From the NCBI RefSeq assembly GCF_037126465.1, contig NC_088201.1, positions 66,238,879 to 66,302,878 of the forward strand: a stretch of 64,000 nucleotides of DNA, written 5' to 3'. This DNA is from Ornithodoros turicata (taxonomy: Eukaryota > Arthropoda > Arachnida > Ixodida > Argasidae). The first letter of the stretch is position 1. Each line of letters begins with the position of its first letter. A model generated the notes under the pieces. The model searched no databases, had not been told where the DNA came from, and saw nothing but the letters and a program-made list of their open reading frames with translations. A program made the translations under genes and the position numbers. Shown here one piece after another: positions 41,284 to 53,509 of the stretch.

Positions 41284-41432
41284 CCCAGGCAGCACAATGT
41301 ACTGACAATCGAGTGCAAAAGGGGTGGACGGTGTCTTATCAATGTTATTTAGTTTCACCGGTCTGTTCAAGGCCTTACACCTACCCGTTCACCCCCATTG
41401 CACTCGACTTTCAGTACATTGTGCTGCTCGGG
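41284..41432. mobile_element. Palindromic MITE (CCCAAGCAGCAC family), copy 2
   Basis: Same ends as the copies at 33303 and 54574, here CCCAGGCAGCACAATGTACT at the left and GTACATTGTGCTGCTCGGG at the right. The left arm has more substitutions (CTGACAATCGAGTGCAAAAG). Confidence 0.85.
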
Positions 41433-43937
41433 TAATTACCTTCCCGAAGCCGATTGCCGATATCGTGTGCTTACCACGAGATAACAGTCGAAGTTCGAAT
41501 TAAGATGCACATATGCTCTAATAGTATATAAATGTAGAAATAAATAGAGATAAATGTATTTCGTAAATCCGCATCCGTAACTCAGCTCTTCGTTGCGCGG
41601 ATGTGTACTGCAGTATTATGAATAGTAGCACATTTCGGTATCATACGTCCGAGAGTCACCATGGCTTGTCTCATCCTTTCAGGGAGTTCCATACGTGCAT
41701 CATCCAACTATAGGTTTTCACCAATATGCAATATAACTTATATACGTAGTAGAACCTTATAGCGTGTTTTATAAAGTATCGCCATGAATGGTACTGCTTG
41801 CCGTGTCCATATCCCTTGTCCGTATAGTTATCATAGGTGGTGGTATCGCCGTTGTCGGCCTCTGAGGTGGACAACATCACGACTAACGCCGTGGGGGAAG
41901 GTGCGTCCTGGACCGACTATCAAATAGATTATATCAAATAGGTATCAAAGCGTAGTCTTGGCTGATGTAGCTAGCACGACTTCCACGAGCCAATGAAAGC
42001 ACAACTTCGTATCACGTGGCTTTTCCTTGTTTTCTTCTTCTTTTTTTTTTTTTTTCGTACGAATTTCCAGACTTCAAAGCAAAAGAAATAAGTGATAACA
42101 TTAGCGGTAAAATTGCGCCAGTATCGCAAACACTGCTAACCTCGGATTATAAAAAATGCCAATTGTGCCTCTTTCCACACTTGGCAACAGCTTTTGGTTT
42201 ACGCCAGCGCAACAACACACGACTGATTTCATGCAGAGTCAGGCAGGGTGATCCGGTTGACCTCTCAGATTTTTTTTTTCGTTCTAATATATACTGAAGC
42301 CTAGTGATTAGGCAGTACATTGGCGGAGGAAATAGCTGAAAATATCTTATAATTTATATATATAATCTCCAAAAATGGCTATTTCGAGCAGTGCGCTTCG
42401 TCACAATTTTCAGGCCTCGTATCTTCGTAACCATTAAGGCTATGCGCAGTTAATGTTTTCCACACTTATTGTCTATGTGCTGCTGTACGGTTTGTTCTAT
42501 CTTTCAGGTTCTTGGTTTTGCAGGTGTCTAGATAAAAAAATCGCAAAGTCGTCTCATTTGCAAAAAATCGCACTTTTTCGGCGCGTAATTGCTTTTTTGT
42601 AAATCTCAGAAAGTTAAGATGAGTGACACCGTTCTATTAGTATTTAAATGCTCTTTCCATTCGTATAAAACACGTTGTTGGAAAATCTCGGACATATTTC
42701 CTAACGCGCGTTTAGTGAGGGGTGGTAAGGCAAAAACGCGCAACTTCGGTAGCGTATTTTCCATATTTGCCCACTCGTGACGTGGTTCATATTCCTCATA
42801 CATGTTGTTCATAACAAGGCCACATAGCGTAGTGAAAAAAAAATTATCTTCAGAAGTGGCTGAAGTTTATTTTCGGGCTTTCCGCGCACCCCTGCCGTGG
42901 TTGGTTCGTGACGGGCGGAGCGAGGGCGAACAGGGAATTTCGTCTTTTCGTGGTTTCATGTTACATTTGAGATAGTCAAGTTCTGATTATAAGGTATATT
43001 ACGAAACAAAGTTCAAATATCAATACACAAAGACAGGAGATACGCTCCGTAGGTCGGCATGAACGTTGGCCATACGCGCAAAACACAAATTGAAAGCACG
43101 TACAGTCCTTGATTGATGACATACAGAAAGGGGACAAAGTTTAACAGTGGAAGGCTACTTTCCTCCATGCACTCTTCCAAGTTTTTGCCGGGTACACTTC
43201 GCCATTACCTACACAACGCCATGACCTGTTCATCCTGCTTTCCCCACACATGTCAGGACTGTATTCCAGGAACGCGCTGGAGGTGTTACCATCCTCGTTT
43301 TTTTAGTTGTACGAACGTTTGCGATGCCTTGCGCCGCCAGATGAAGCATCTGAATACTAGGCAGCTTCGCGTTTCTAATTACCTTATTTTCCGTACATCT
43401 CAGGTTGTGCAGTGTGGCACTGTGCTTAACTACGCCACCGACACCGTCGCATCCACTCTTCCCGTGTCCCGTTACAGGAAACACCCACTTTGCTACTAGG
43501 TATAGCTTTTGCTTCGTAGTTCTTAGCACCTGCAGTGCTTACCACCGTAGTCCGCACAGAACACACGGTATGCGCTATGAGCTCTGTTCATTGTACGCCC
43601 AAAGGAGCACTGAGAGTTGTGTTCTCACACACAGCAGCAATAGAATGTGTTCTGCTTAGATGAAGTAGCATGAAGACAACAGGAGCCACGGAAAGAGACG
43701 CCTTCTCCTCTTCTGTCGATCGCCTCTCCAATAACTACACGAAAAGCGGATTATGTTTCACTGCTTTATGGCACATTATCTCAGCCGCTCTGCACGAAAT
43801 ACGCAGATTCATAATTCGCACCTTGTGTGTGACCTTCGTCAAATTACAGCGCCATAAAACTCTACCGCGGCTCCGACACCGCGACATACATGTTGTTGTG
43901 ATATTATTATGCAATTATTATGTAATTCTATTACAAA
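41433..43937. other. Intergenic DNA without a recognised gene
   Basis: No coding sequence could be supported. A T run lies at about 42040-42056. The block 42300-42900 (with CGCAAAGTCGTCTCATTTGC) and the following 100 bp look like old repeat DNA, but I cannot name a family. Frames of up to 128 codons (43113-43499) have no recognisable motifs. Confidence 0.4.
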
Positions 43938-44339
43938 GGGGACGAAAAGCTCACCGGACAAAAGCTTACCGGGGGCGAACAAAAGCTCACCCGCGCCCGT
44001 CTCTTTTTAAAGTGGAATATTTATTTTCATGGTCATAAATACGTAAAACGTTCTCCTGACCTAACCTTGGTTAGTCTCGACGGGTGCATATTCTACATGA
44101 ACTGACCCATTCCCCAACGTGTGAAATACATAAAAGGCTCTTTGGACCTAACCTCGGTCAGTCTCGACAGGTGCCAAAAGTCCACTTCCCTCCTCGGCAA
44201 ACTCAAAGAATGAGACTTTGATTGACTTGTTCTAATGATTTTTATTGATGGCCAAGAATGTAATAAATAAAGCAGTTGCAAAATAAGAGGCAAGTAAAGC
44301 GGTGAGCTTTTGTCCGGAGAGCTTTTGTCCGCGCCCCCA
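43938..44339. mobile_element. MITE with ACAAAAGCTCACCGG termini
   Basis: The left end holds ACGAAAAGCTCACCGG, ACAAAAGCTTACCGG and ACAAAAGCTCACCCG. The right end has the inverted forms GGTGAGCTTTTGTCCGG and AGAGCTTTTGTCCGCG, so each terminus is itself a short tandem repeat. Inside, a block of about 45 bp (CTGACCTAACCTTGGTTAGTC and CCTAACCTCGGTCAGTC) is repeated with a period near 90 bp. Confidence 0.75.
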
Positions 44340-44864
44340 GTTCCACAGGTGTCGTCTGCTTGAGTAGTCATATGGTTTGAGAAATCAAGAGATAACGGAT
44401 GTAACATTGTCATCGCTGTTAAAAGTACGGCAATAAATTCCGAGTGATACTAATAGCCAGCCTTGGGTAGTAACAAAGTTACAAGAAACTTGCAACTTGT
44501 TACTTTCTGCAGCAACTATAGCTATTTTTCCACAGAAAATAAGTTGCAACTCTAACTGGTCAGCGCTTTTGGTTAAAGTAACTGCAAAATGTAACTAAGT
44601 TACTCAGGTATCGCAATGTTTTCCACGCGTCAGTTCCCCAGCCGCGTCGTTTTTGTCGAGTTCTTCAAATACCATGCCGTGTTTCGCAACCAGGTATTCC
44701 ACGAATTTTGTCATCTCATACAGATTAGCTCCCACCGTGCTATTAGTACCTATGGGAAATCCCCTGTTTATAACACAGTATAAGTATGCTTGGTCAGTGC
44801 AAGCGTACAAAAGACAAGGTTTTTTTTTTATTTATTTTTTCTGAAAACTCTTAACTGTAAAGTA

Positions 44865-45805
44865 CGAGGGGTGTTCAAGTCAAACCGGGACTTTTTATTT
44901 TTCACAGAAGTAATATGAACTTACAGGCGAGAAATTAGTTTTATTTTTCAATGTAATCTCCAGCTGCACTAATGCACTTGTCCCAGCGTTTCACGAGGGC
45001 TTGGATGCCAGCAGCGTAGAAATCCTTACCGGCGCGTAGCAGCCATGATCGGACCGCATTCTTGACCTCGTCGTCGCAGCTGAAGTGGCGGCCCCCAAGG
45101 AACGCCTTCAGTGGCCCGAAGAGATGGAAATCGCTGGGGGCGACGTCTGGACTGTAAGGGGGATGTGGCAGGCAACTCCCAGCCAAGTTCCTGTAAGGTG
45201 TGTGTCGTGAGATGCGCGGTATGCGGGCGTGCATTGTCCTGTAGGAGGAGGACTCCTTTGGTGACGAGGTCCGGCCGCTTTTGGTTCAGCGCCTTATGCA
45301 CATCCCTGAGAACCTGGCAGTAATATGCACTACTGATCGCACTATATGCACTATTGATATCGAGACATGTTGTCCGTCGGTACTTAAGGATCATGCGCTC
45401 CACAAGTTAGATGTTCTCAGGAACTCTGGCACTGGGCTCTGAGTCGCCCCGGCCGGGATCGCCCTGCACTGATATACGGCCGTCTCGGAACCGTTTGCAC
45501 CAGTCAAACGCTTTGCTGCGGCTAAGTGTATCGTGATCATACTGATCCTGAAGTCTTCTGTGAATTTCAGATGACTTTACTCCTTCATTCACGAGAAACT
45601 TCATGACAATTCGCTGTTCGATGTGCGCGCTAACCTCGTTGTCGGCCATCTTGTCCAGCACGTGTCTTCTGTTTTGCACAAACTCTGTACCACCACGTGG
45701 TGAACGTGGATGCCTGTCGCGTGTGAAAATGACGAAAAAGAAGTAGCGCCAGCCATTTGTACACTCAGGAGACAGGAAGTCCCTGTTTGACTTGAACACC
45801 CCTCG
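44865..45805 (-). mobile_element. mariner element, internally deleted
   Basis: The terminal repeats start CGAGGGGTGTTCAAGTCAAA and agree over 29 bp with one mismatch; TA lies outside both ends (44863-44864, 45806-45807). At 941 bp it is shorter than the usual 1.3 kb of mariner. The transposase on the minus strand has lost its middle. A second, truncated member of the same family lies at 10677-11087. Confidence 0.92.
44941..45649 (-). pseudogene. mariner transposase, deleted and frame-shifted
   Basis: The likely start is the ATG at 45649 (MADNEVSAHIEQRIVMKFLV), followed by a mariner HTH region (KSSEIHRRLQDQYDHDTLS and AFDWCKRFRDGR). Just after PGRGDSE the reading jumps to the region before the second catalytic Asp, so the first Asp and its surroundings are missing. 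LLLQDNARPHTAHL carries the second Asp. After a frameshift, HPPYSPDVAPSDFHLF carries the third. The protein cannot be active. Confidence 0.88.
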
Positions 45806-46672
45806 TAACTAACCCATGACTTCTGTTAGGACACTTGCAAAACGCTTAGCTTCCTTGGGGCGTGACTCCATACAAAACAAAAACAGCTGTATCCATCACA
45901 TAGCCAAAAGGTCGCGCTGGGTCACGAGTGTACAAGAGCGCCCCAGCTAGTGACAACTTTGAAAACTTTTGTATAGTGGTTCGTAAGATGTACACGTCCT
46001 TGGGCGCTATCTTCGTTAACACTGTCCCTTCCTCTATTCCATATCGGTGCGTTTGTTTGCACCATGCGAAGCTATTTCGGTCTCAGTTAATAGTAGCACT
46101 ACTACGATAAGGGAAGAAGCGGTTAAGGCTGCTGGCGATAATGACGGAATGTCGCGGCTGAAGGTCAGACTGGGGACATCTTTGGTGCAAACAAAGGAGG
46201 TAGAAACGGTTTCACTCTTGAACGCAGGTAAAACATATCGAGATGATAATGACAATTTAGGGAAGGCATATATTGCATAGATGCAACAGACGGTCGTTGT
46301 ATTTCCAACTGTAGGATGGGACAAGCGCAATACTTGCCCACATCACGCATCAAAAATAGTACAGGCATGCACTATTTTGTCTCATTCCACAGCGATCATT
46401 AGAACGCCTATCTGAAAGGAGACGGCCGTTTCGAGCTTGTTGGCTCTCATCGGCAGAGCGTAGGTCGTTTCTGCCCGTGTGAACCTGCAATAATGGCAAA
46501 TTCCACTGGTCCAACTGGAACGTGAAAATCAGCTGCAGGGCAAGAAAGCGCGACTCTGAGCGACCAAGGACCTCGATATTCCCGGTTGCCAAAACCCGTT
46601 CTCGACATACACGTTCTGGAAACAAGGATCAAGGAATCAAGGTATATATATAATAAATCCTTGATCTGAGAA

Positions 46673-46708
46673 AAACAGATACTCATGGATACCCATGAGT
46701 ATCTGTTT
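46673..46708. repeat. Perfect 16-bp hairpin
   Basis: AAACAGATACTCATGG (46673-46688) is followed after four bases (ATAC) by its exact reverse complement (46693-46708). No T run or gene next to it suggests a defined role. Confidence 0.85.
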
Positions 46709-46746
46709 CTCTGCGTGCAGCCATAGAAGCCATCTTAATCTGAGAG

Positions 46747-46995
46747 ATAACTGAGATCATGAGCGACGCCACAGCGGTCGGTCTGTGGATTGCTTTTGCC
46801 CGCCTGAGGGTTCTTTAACGTGCGATGAGAGCTCATTACACGGCACCCCGTATTTAACGTCCCTCGCGGAAGACGGCGTGTCTAAGCAACCTGTACCCTG
46901 CCACCATGTTGCTGGCGTCCTCGGCCGGGTTCGAATCCGCGATCTCGGGATCAGAAGGCAAACACGCTACCGATCCCAATCTGCCGATTCCCAGT
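46747..46995 (-). repeat. tRNA-derived SINE (GTCGGTCTGTGGATTGC family)
   Basis: On the minus strand the head has a B box (GGATTCGAACCC, from 46924-46935) and an A-box-like stretch (TCGGTAGCGTGT), so it is derived from a tRNA. The body matches 18300-18440, including GGTTCTTTAACGTGCGATGAGAGC and CACGGCACCCCGTATTTAAC. The A tail is missing in this copy. Confidence 0.7.
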
Positions 46996-47795
46996 TCGCC
47001 GCATGCAGTTAAGCGGGTGATCTGTGAGGGGAAGGTCAATCCCTTTCGGAAAGCTGGGAAATGATACAGGAGCTTTTCCGCGAGTTGGGTATGGTGGAAA
47101 ATGGCCTATAGATAGGAAACGTGCGAGAATCATGGAATCACTTAATGAACAGTGGCTGGAGAACTAGTAATGGTGCTGAAAGATGACATCCATGAATCAC
47201 AATATCAATAGCAATATTTATGACGAAAACCCCGCGACTATAGGGAACGTAGCAGCACGTGCAGATAAGGTCACAGCTGGGGCGTTTAACAGGGAGACGA
47301 TAAAGTTATCCAAGGCCAGAGTAACAAAGGGCGACGTCTCCGTATCAAACTTCTCTTGTGTGTGATCTTTCTTTCTACGTTCCCTGGTCTCGGGGTTTTT
47401 CGTATTGAATCCTTGCCACCAGCCCGCATGTCTTCTCAACCTTCTTTCATTGACGATATGCATGTGTGCTGTTTTGTAAATTGTTCGTTCAGAGTAAGCA
47501 AAATATGTCTTCGAGGCACTTCAGTTCGTTACATTTTCTGTGCATTCTTTTAAATATTTCAAAGATATTTTATGACGGCTCCTAGACCTAGAAGCCCCAA
47601 GCTCTGCGTCATTATCGTGAGAGGTCTCATCGTCGTAACGTTGTGCTTGGCTATGAGGATGATTTTAAGCCACATGCAGTCCATCGACCCCTCGGTTGCC
47701 TTCTTCATTGCGTGTCGCTGCAGTCGTCAGGAGGAATCACTGCTGCACCACCTTCGTCTCAACGTTGTCCGCACCCATTTCTTCTTTACAAAATG

Positions 47796-47900
47796 GAGGT
47801 GAGGATTTATTGGCAGAAAAAAAAGGACAAGGAAAGATAAAAAAGGGAAAGGTCAGCCATGCAGCACGCCGGCTTGCCATTCCCTAAAAAATAAAAATAA
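47796..47900 (-). repeat. LINE-type 3' tail, copy 1
   Basis: In minus orientation it shares GGCAAGCCGGCGTGCTGCAT and GGCTGACC followed by a T/C-rich tract and AATAAATCC with 49246-49342, and less closely with 48560-48640 and 62915-63015. This layout (stem-like GCAAGCC/GGCT, pyrimidine tract, AATAAA) is typical of 3' ends of non-LTR elements in these genomes, but I cannot name the family. Confidence 0.6.
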
Positions 47901-47941
47901 TAAAAAATGGGCCAATCCAGCTCCCCCTTTGGTTTCCATCT

Positions 47942-48640
47942 GTGGCGAAGTGGCTGACATTCCTCATTATCTTCTGCACTGCCACTAGCATATTCCGCAA
48001 CGGCAAGCCCTCCGTGGCCGTCAAATACAGCTTGAGTGCAACACAACGTCCGTGGTCACCCTCCATGGTCCCAGAGTCAGTAGCGACACTGAGTCACGCC
48101 GGCAAGCGAGACCGCCATCTTTGGTCCGGCCCGGCTGCGTCGCTTAGGAATGGGACGCCAATCACCCTCTTCTCCGCCGAAGAACAGCGCGCAGTCGAGC
48201 CATGTCGGGACCGATCAAACCGGTTTTGGATGGAGGGGACTCAACATGGACGGCCCATTCTTGGAAAGAGAAACCACGTGATACGATCGGCCCAATCGCG
48301 GACTCCGAACGGTGGCTCCAGCGCGGAAAAGGAATGCGATACCCTGTACCCTTATTTAGTGACTCTACATGGTCCAGTCCCTCGGCCTTGGGCCGTCACC
48401 GCAGCCCTGCTCCGCTTCCTGAAAGACTCTGACCTTGCGTCTGCCCTCTGACTGGGCTTTCTTGTGCCTGTGCTGCACTAACTGTTTTCTTAGCTTTTTT
48501 CCCCTTACTTTTCCCTTTTCCTTCTTTATCTTTTTTGTTTATTTTGAGTTTCTTTCTTTTCTGAAATAGCAAGCCAGCATTAGGCTGGCTGACAATTCCA
48601 TTTTCTTTCTTTTCATTCTATTAAACATATCCCCCCCTCT
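47942..48640 (+). pseudogene. Possible LINE 3' fragment with terminal ORF and tail
   Basis: An open frame ends at 48451 with AALLRFLKDSDLASAL, resembling the last residues of many LINE ORF2 proteins. The next 190 bp are a pyrimidine-rich UTR ending in the GCAAGCC...GGCTGAC tail and CCCCCC. Upstream coding similarity is not convincing (no RT motifs), so only the 3' part is supported. Confidence 0.4.
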
Positions 48641-49245
48641 GTAATAACTTATTAACCAATTACAGAGAAAGCGTAATGCTTGTCAAGGCAATGAAAAGCT
48701 CCATGACAGATGAACGTAGGTACGTACGTAACGACCCAACAATCGAATTGGTTGGTTGGCGGCGTGTCAGTTGCCGAGCTTTCTGCCTGCCGGTGCGGCG
48801 GACAGACGACAAGTTGCACTGGGAGGAAGGACCGGCGAGAGGGGGGCAGCCGTAGATGAAGCCCCGGCGCGCGGCCCAATGCACGATGGTTGCCAACACC
48901 AGGAGACGTGAAGAGGGGGGCCGTGCAGGAGCAGGACTCATCCGTAGTCATCCCTGGGGCTCGTAATTTCTCTCGCCGGCCCTGCTGGGAGGACAGTGCG
49001 CCCCGGGCCACCTTCACAGGGGACATTACCGACATCTGAGGAGAACCCAGGGAAAACACCCAGACAGCGCAACTGGGTGGCTTTAGCCACTAAAATCTAG
49101 ATCTAGCATCCTTCTTAATTGCCAACATTACCAATCTTCTCGAACCGCCCCCTCTCTCCCTCTCAAAATTGATTGGTCCCTGCCCAAATGCTTTATTTAT
49201 TCATGTCTTTGATTATGTTTTATTTCTTTATTTTTTGTTTTCTTT

Positions 49246-49342
49246 AGGGAATAGCAAGCCGGCGTGCTGCATGGCTGACGTTTTCCTTTAATCTTTCCTT
49301 CTCCTTCTTTTTTCTTTTGCTGGCAATAAATCCCTCCCCCCC
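49246..49342 (+). repeat. LINE-type 3' tail, copy 3
   Basis: AATAGCAAGCCGGCGTGCTG, then CATGGCTGACG, a pyrimidine tract and GGCAATAAATCCCTCCCCCC. It is the closest match, in inverted orientation, to the copy at 47796-47900. Confidence 0.65.
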
Positions 49343-52300
49343 AGCCCACCAACGCTGTGCCCTCAAAGCTCTTTTGACATTTTAGGACACCGTAGGACTT
49401 CGAACTTTATTGTCAAGGGACTCATTATTTCCTTCCCCACATCACCATCAGCAATCGGGTAGAGTATCGCCCCTGGCGATGAAACCCCCCATTCATCATC
49501 TTAAAAATAAAGTTGTTGTTGTTGTTGGTGGTGGTGGTGGTGGTGAAAGGGCTTGCCGTTGTCGGCCTCACGTATGTGGGCAACGTCACGACTGACGTTG
49601 TTGTTGTTGTTAGCCGCTAAGTCACGGTGGTAAATTCGGCGAATTGGGAATGAACATGTCGGTCATCCGGCCAGTCGAACAAGCACGTTTGGAAGTCAAT
49701 GGGCTCTCTCCCGGACTTCAATGCATTCGGCGAGCTGGGATTCGGCAGATTGGGAGGACACGCCATTTAACCACTCAAACGCACGGGTATTCGATGTCTG
49801 TCCAAGTCGTTCTAGCGAACGAGACCCACATTTTAGCAGCCGTTAGGCTTAGCAGGGCGGACTCTCATTTTAATGTCCCGGTTAGTCTAAGTCATAGTCA
49901 GGTACCATTTATTAACGGTAGTTTATTTTCCAACGGGGATTTCGATCACACCCGATCTGAAACGGTCAGTGATTTCAAGGGTGTGTCAAACGTCAAAAGT
50001 GTGAGCCTCTTTTTTAAATGCGGTCGAAGCTCGGACAGTAGAGCTGGGGGGGGGGGGGGGGGGGGGGATATAGGTTTATTGCAAAACAAAACAAAAACAG
50101 TAGAGCTGTTCAAGTAGTCCACACATGCTAAAGTACTGAGTTCTGCTCATATCTGACAGCTCTCAAATCCCACACACAAGCAGCAGTATCAACGATGACT
50201 CTTGCAAAGAACGCAAAATATGTATGTGAGAAGAAGCAAAACATATGGAAAGCAATTTCACCAACAAGGCGTATGGAATCTTAGCAGAGCTCAAACCACT
50301 ATTATATTTATTTACTTACGATTTTTTTACTACCAATACCGTACCAATATGTAGGGGGAAGGGAAAATACATGGCTGCCGACACTTCACCACCAGCAACA
50401 ACAAAATTTTAAAAAAGACGTCGCTAGCGCAGTAAACACCTGAAATAGTCCTTCTGGAAGAAACGCAAAGTGGAATGTAATGCGGGCTGCGAATGTCAAT
50501 ACTACCGCCATTTCGGATCCATACGTTCTTGGCGTGGACTGGTGTATTGTTTGGGTGTTGAATATACTACATGATATTATTGTAGTGCGTGATTGGGGAG
50601 TATAGTTTCTTCCGTTGTTGCTGGAAGGTGGTCCGTTTGATGTGCTCACAGATCGGAGATATTCCCAATAGACGTCCGACAGGCGGTATTCTCGAACAAT
50701 AACTGGGCTTTATTTACATAGTTATTTACATAACTATATACAAGACAATACTACAGCGACTGAATTCACGGGGCTTTCGCCTCGTCTTCATCAAATCGTT
50801 GCGGCTCCCACACCCGGATTTTCGTGTGTCCTCCGCTTAAAAGGTTGACATTTGTGACACAACCCCTGCCAGCAAACACCAATCCCAGAAGCCCGGTCCA
50901 AACATCTCCAAGTCATGGTTGGCCTAGTTTGACCTAGTTGGACTAGTTGGCCTAGCCTCAAACCAGGCACCTCCTAATTGTCCTAACCTCTTAACTACTC
51001 GGTATTTATGGGTAACGGACCAAGCTGTCAACCCGTGCACCATGCAACTTTGGACAGTGCATCTTCCTTGGCCCACTCTACTGATTTATTGCCAGCGAGC
51101 ATCTGGTCGCGAAGACCCCCTGAGGTGTCAAGTGTCCCCCGTCCAACGTGCCTTCCCCGAGTCTATGTCGGGTGGCTATTCCACTGAGTTGGAAATGTAC
51201 AATATTCGCGAGGTTTCTAAAAAGTACATGGGGCATGATGGATTTGTTACAAGGAATGTAAGGACTGCTACAAGTGTCACAGCCTGCACTTGTCGTTTCG
51301 AAATGAAATTGTAAAAAAAAAAAAAAAAGCTTGCATACAAAGATAATCGTGCTTCGTCGTTGTAGCGCTTGCGCAATGTCGACATTCGCCAAGAAAGGAA
51401 AGTCACCGTGATCTGTCTTGCACAAAAATCTTTCCCAGGTTACAAATGTCGGGGGATTTTATTACTATGGCTAATACTATTATTAACACTAGGCTGGGAT
51501 AATTCGAGACATTATTTCTCATCAAACCAACAGTTGCTGTTGGGCCTATCGTGTTGTGTCTTTCCTATTTACCCAACAGCATACCGAGAGCTACCGTTGT
51601 TTGTGCCAATGACGCTTGATGGACAGCTGTCACCAAGAGCGAGAGGTCACTGGCAACAATGGCTGCGTAGAAGACGATATGATGCTCTATTTGCGTTTCC
51701 TTAACAATAACCATGAGGAAGCCAACTTGCACATCTGGAATAACTTACTAGCGAAGGCACCGAAACTGTTCCCAGGGCACGACCCTGAGTGCTGGAGGCG
51801 CATGCCTTTCGCCGTGCGGAAACATAAATCAGAGGGCCCATATCCTGTGGGCACCCAGCGTATATTCACATATTGCCTGCAGTCATGTTCAACCTAAAGT
51901 CGCCATTGCGGGCGCCCTCACGACAACATAGTGTCTGAAGCGTTTGAACCGTTGCATATGTGATTTCCTCGCGTCATACTAACACTTGACATTAACTTTA
52001 ACATTAGCTTTTCATAGTTAATTGTTAATGAGAACACATAACTTAATACTGAGAATAGTTAACCCGCTCGGCCATGCCGCTGGTTGGACTTCCTACCGAG
52101 CGAAAAAAATACCAGCTTGGTCTTGAACCTGTGGGAACTGGGGTGTTATATATATATATATTATATGTTTCGAGTGTGCTTTGATACGATCGTCAATAAG
52201 CTTTACCTATAGCTGTGACGTGGTATATTAACGGTTAGTTTTTCCCTTCTCGTTACATACATACTTCACACATGGGTGACTGGAGCAGCCGGCTCCTCGA

Positions 52301-53500
52301 TTGTATTTACCAAGATTTCTTTTTTTTTCTGTTTTTTTTTACACTTAAACTATCCCGATGTGGCAGGCATATCGTTGCAGCAAAATCGTAAACAACAACA
52401 GCAACAGATAAATTAATGATGATGAATGGGGGAATTCGCCGCATGAGACGCGGCTCACTACCCGAAGGCACAATGGACAGGATGAGATGTGTCCTGATGA
52501 TGAGGTGATGAACGACGCTGAATAGGGGTCGATAGTTAGTGAGACATCAGCAGAACGCTAAGCAAAAACACAACAAAGTCAATTCAGTGATGCGTCTTCT
52601 CGCAATGCATTCGCTTACACAAGTTTCCTACATTCTTTTCCTCAATGTGACGTTGACCATTGTGTGCGTGGTTTTTTCTTTGCATTCGTACGACATACCA
52701 ATCGAATATGCCGTGCCAGGACGGAATAAAGCTGCGATGAGGCATTGAAAAACCTTGAAAAAAAAAAAAAAGGAGAAGAAAAACTACCTACAAGGAGAAG
52801 AGAAGGCTTGACATCCGTCAATGTGCACGCTTTCATTTTCTCTTTCGATTACACTCTCGCGTTTTGAAGCTAAAGGAAGACATTACTTGTATTTTCGAGG
52901 TCTTGAAATTCTTGCTATTCTATCGTGTCCAAAGAATGCCATGTCCCACGTTACGATGCTGTTTGTCGTTACTTTTCTGCCGTGGAAGGGGGGGAGGAGG
53001 GGGTATGTTTATGAAAAAGTGAAAGGAGAAAAAAAAAGAAAGGTTATTGGTTAGGAAAGAAAAGGTTAACTTTAATGGAAATACCGGATGTGTGGAAAGA
53101 GAGAAATAAACCCGAAGTGGCATTGGCACACGTATCTCGTCACCCTTCTTTCCGGACGAACGTCCGATAGCACCCGACGACGCATTTTATGCGAGCTAGA
53201 CGTACGGAACGTACGGGGGGGGGGGGGGGGGGGGGGGGGGGCTGAGCCCTGAACTTTCCCAGGGGGTGCCAGGCCCCTCCAAGAAGTCTACGCAGCTGGC
53301 ACTCAAGATGGACCTTCCCAGGGATATTCTAAGAATCGCGTGATTCATGCGAGTGTTCATGAAAATCGTGTAAAAATATCCCCCCCCCCCCACAGCGCCA
53401 CATACGGAATTCCCGACACACTGCCCGAACTCTGTGTATGAAAGCCCCCCCCCCCCCCTCGGCAGATCGAAATCTCCCCGCCTATGCACGGAAGAATCGT
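49343..53500. other. Intergenic DNA rich in homopolymers and microsatellites
   Basis: No gene could be supported. Contents: (GTT)n and (GGT)n at 49512-49543 and a second (GTT)n at 49598-49610, a 22-base G run at 50046-50067, an LTR-like block at 50641-50859, an A16 run at 51314-51329, a (TA)n stretch at 52149-52165, a 27-base G run at 53215-53241 and C runs at 53380-53391 and 53445-53458. Frames of 111-115 codons near 51369-51704 and 51078-51425 overlap each other on opposite strands and show no motifs. Confidence 0.5.
50641..50859 (-). repeat. Possible solo LTR
   Basis: On the minus strand the block starts TGTCACAAATG, carries AATAAA in TATGTAAATAAAGCCC about two thirds along and ends GTGAGCACA, the TG...CA layout of an LTR. 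No target duplication is visible and no second copy lies in the window, so this rests on structure alone. Confidence 0.35.
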
Positions 53501-53509
53501 GGACATTAA

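Noticed and set aside
50641..50859. Firm solo LTR call
   Set aside because: Kept only as a low-confidence feature: the ends look right but the five bases on either side do not match and no second copy is present.
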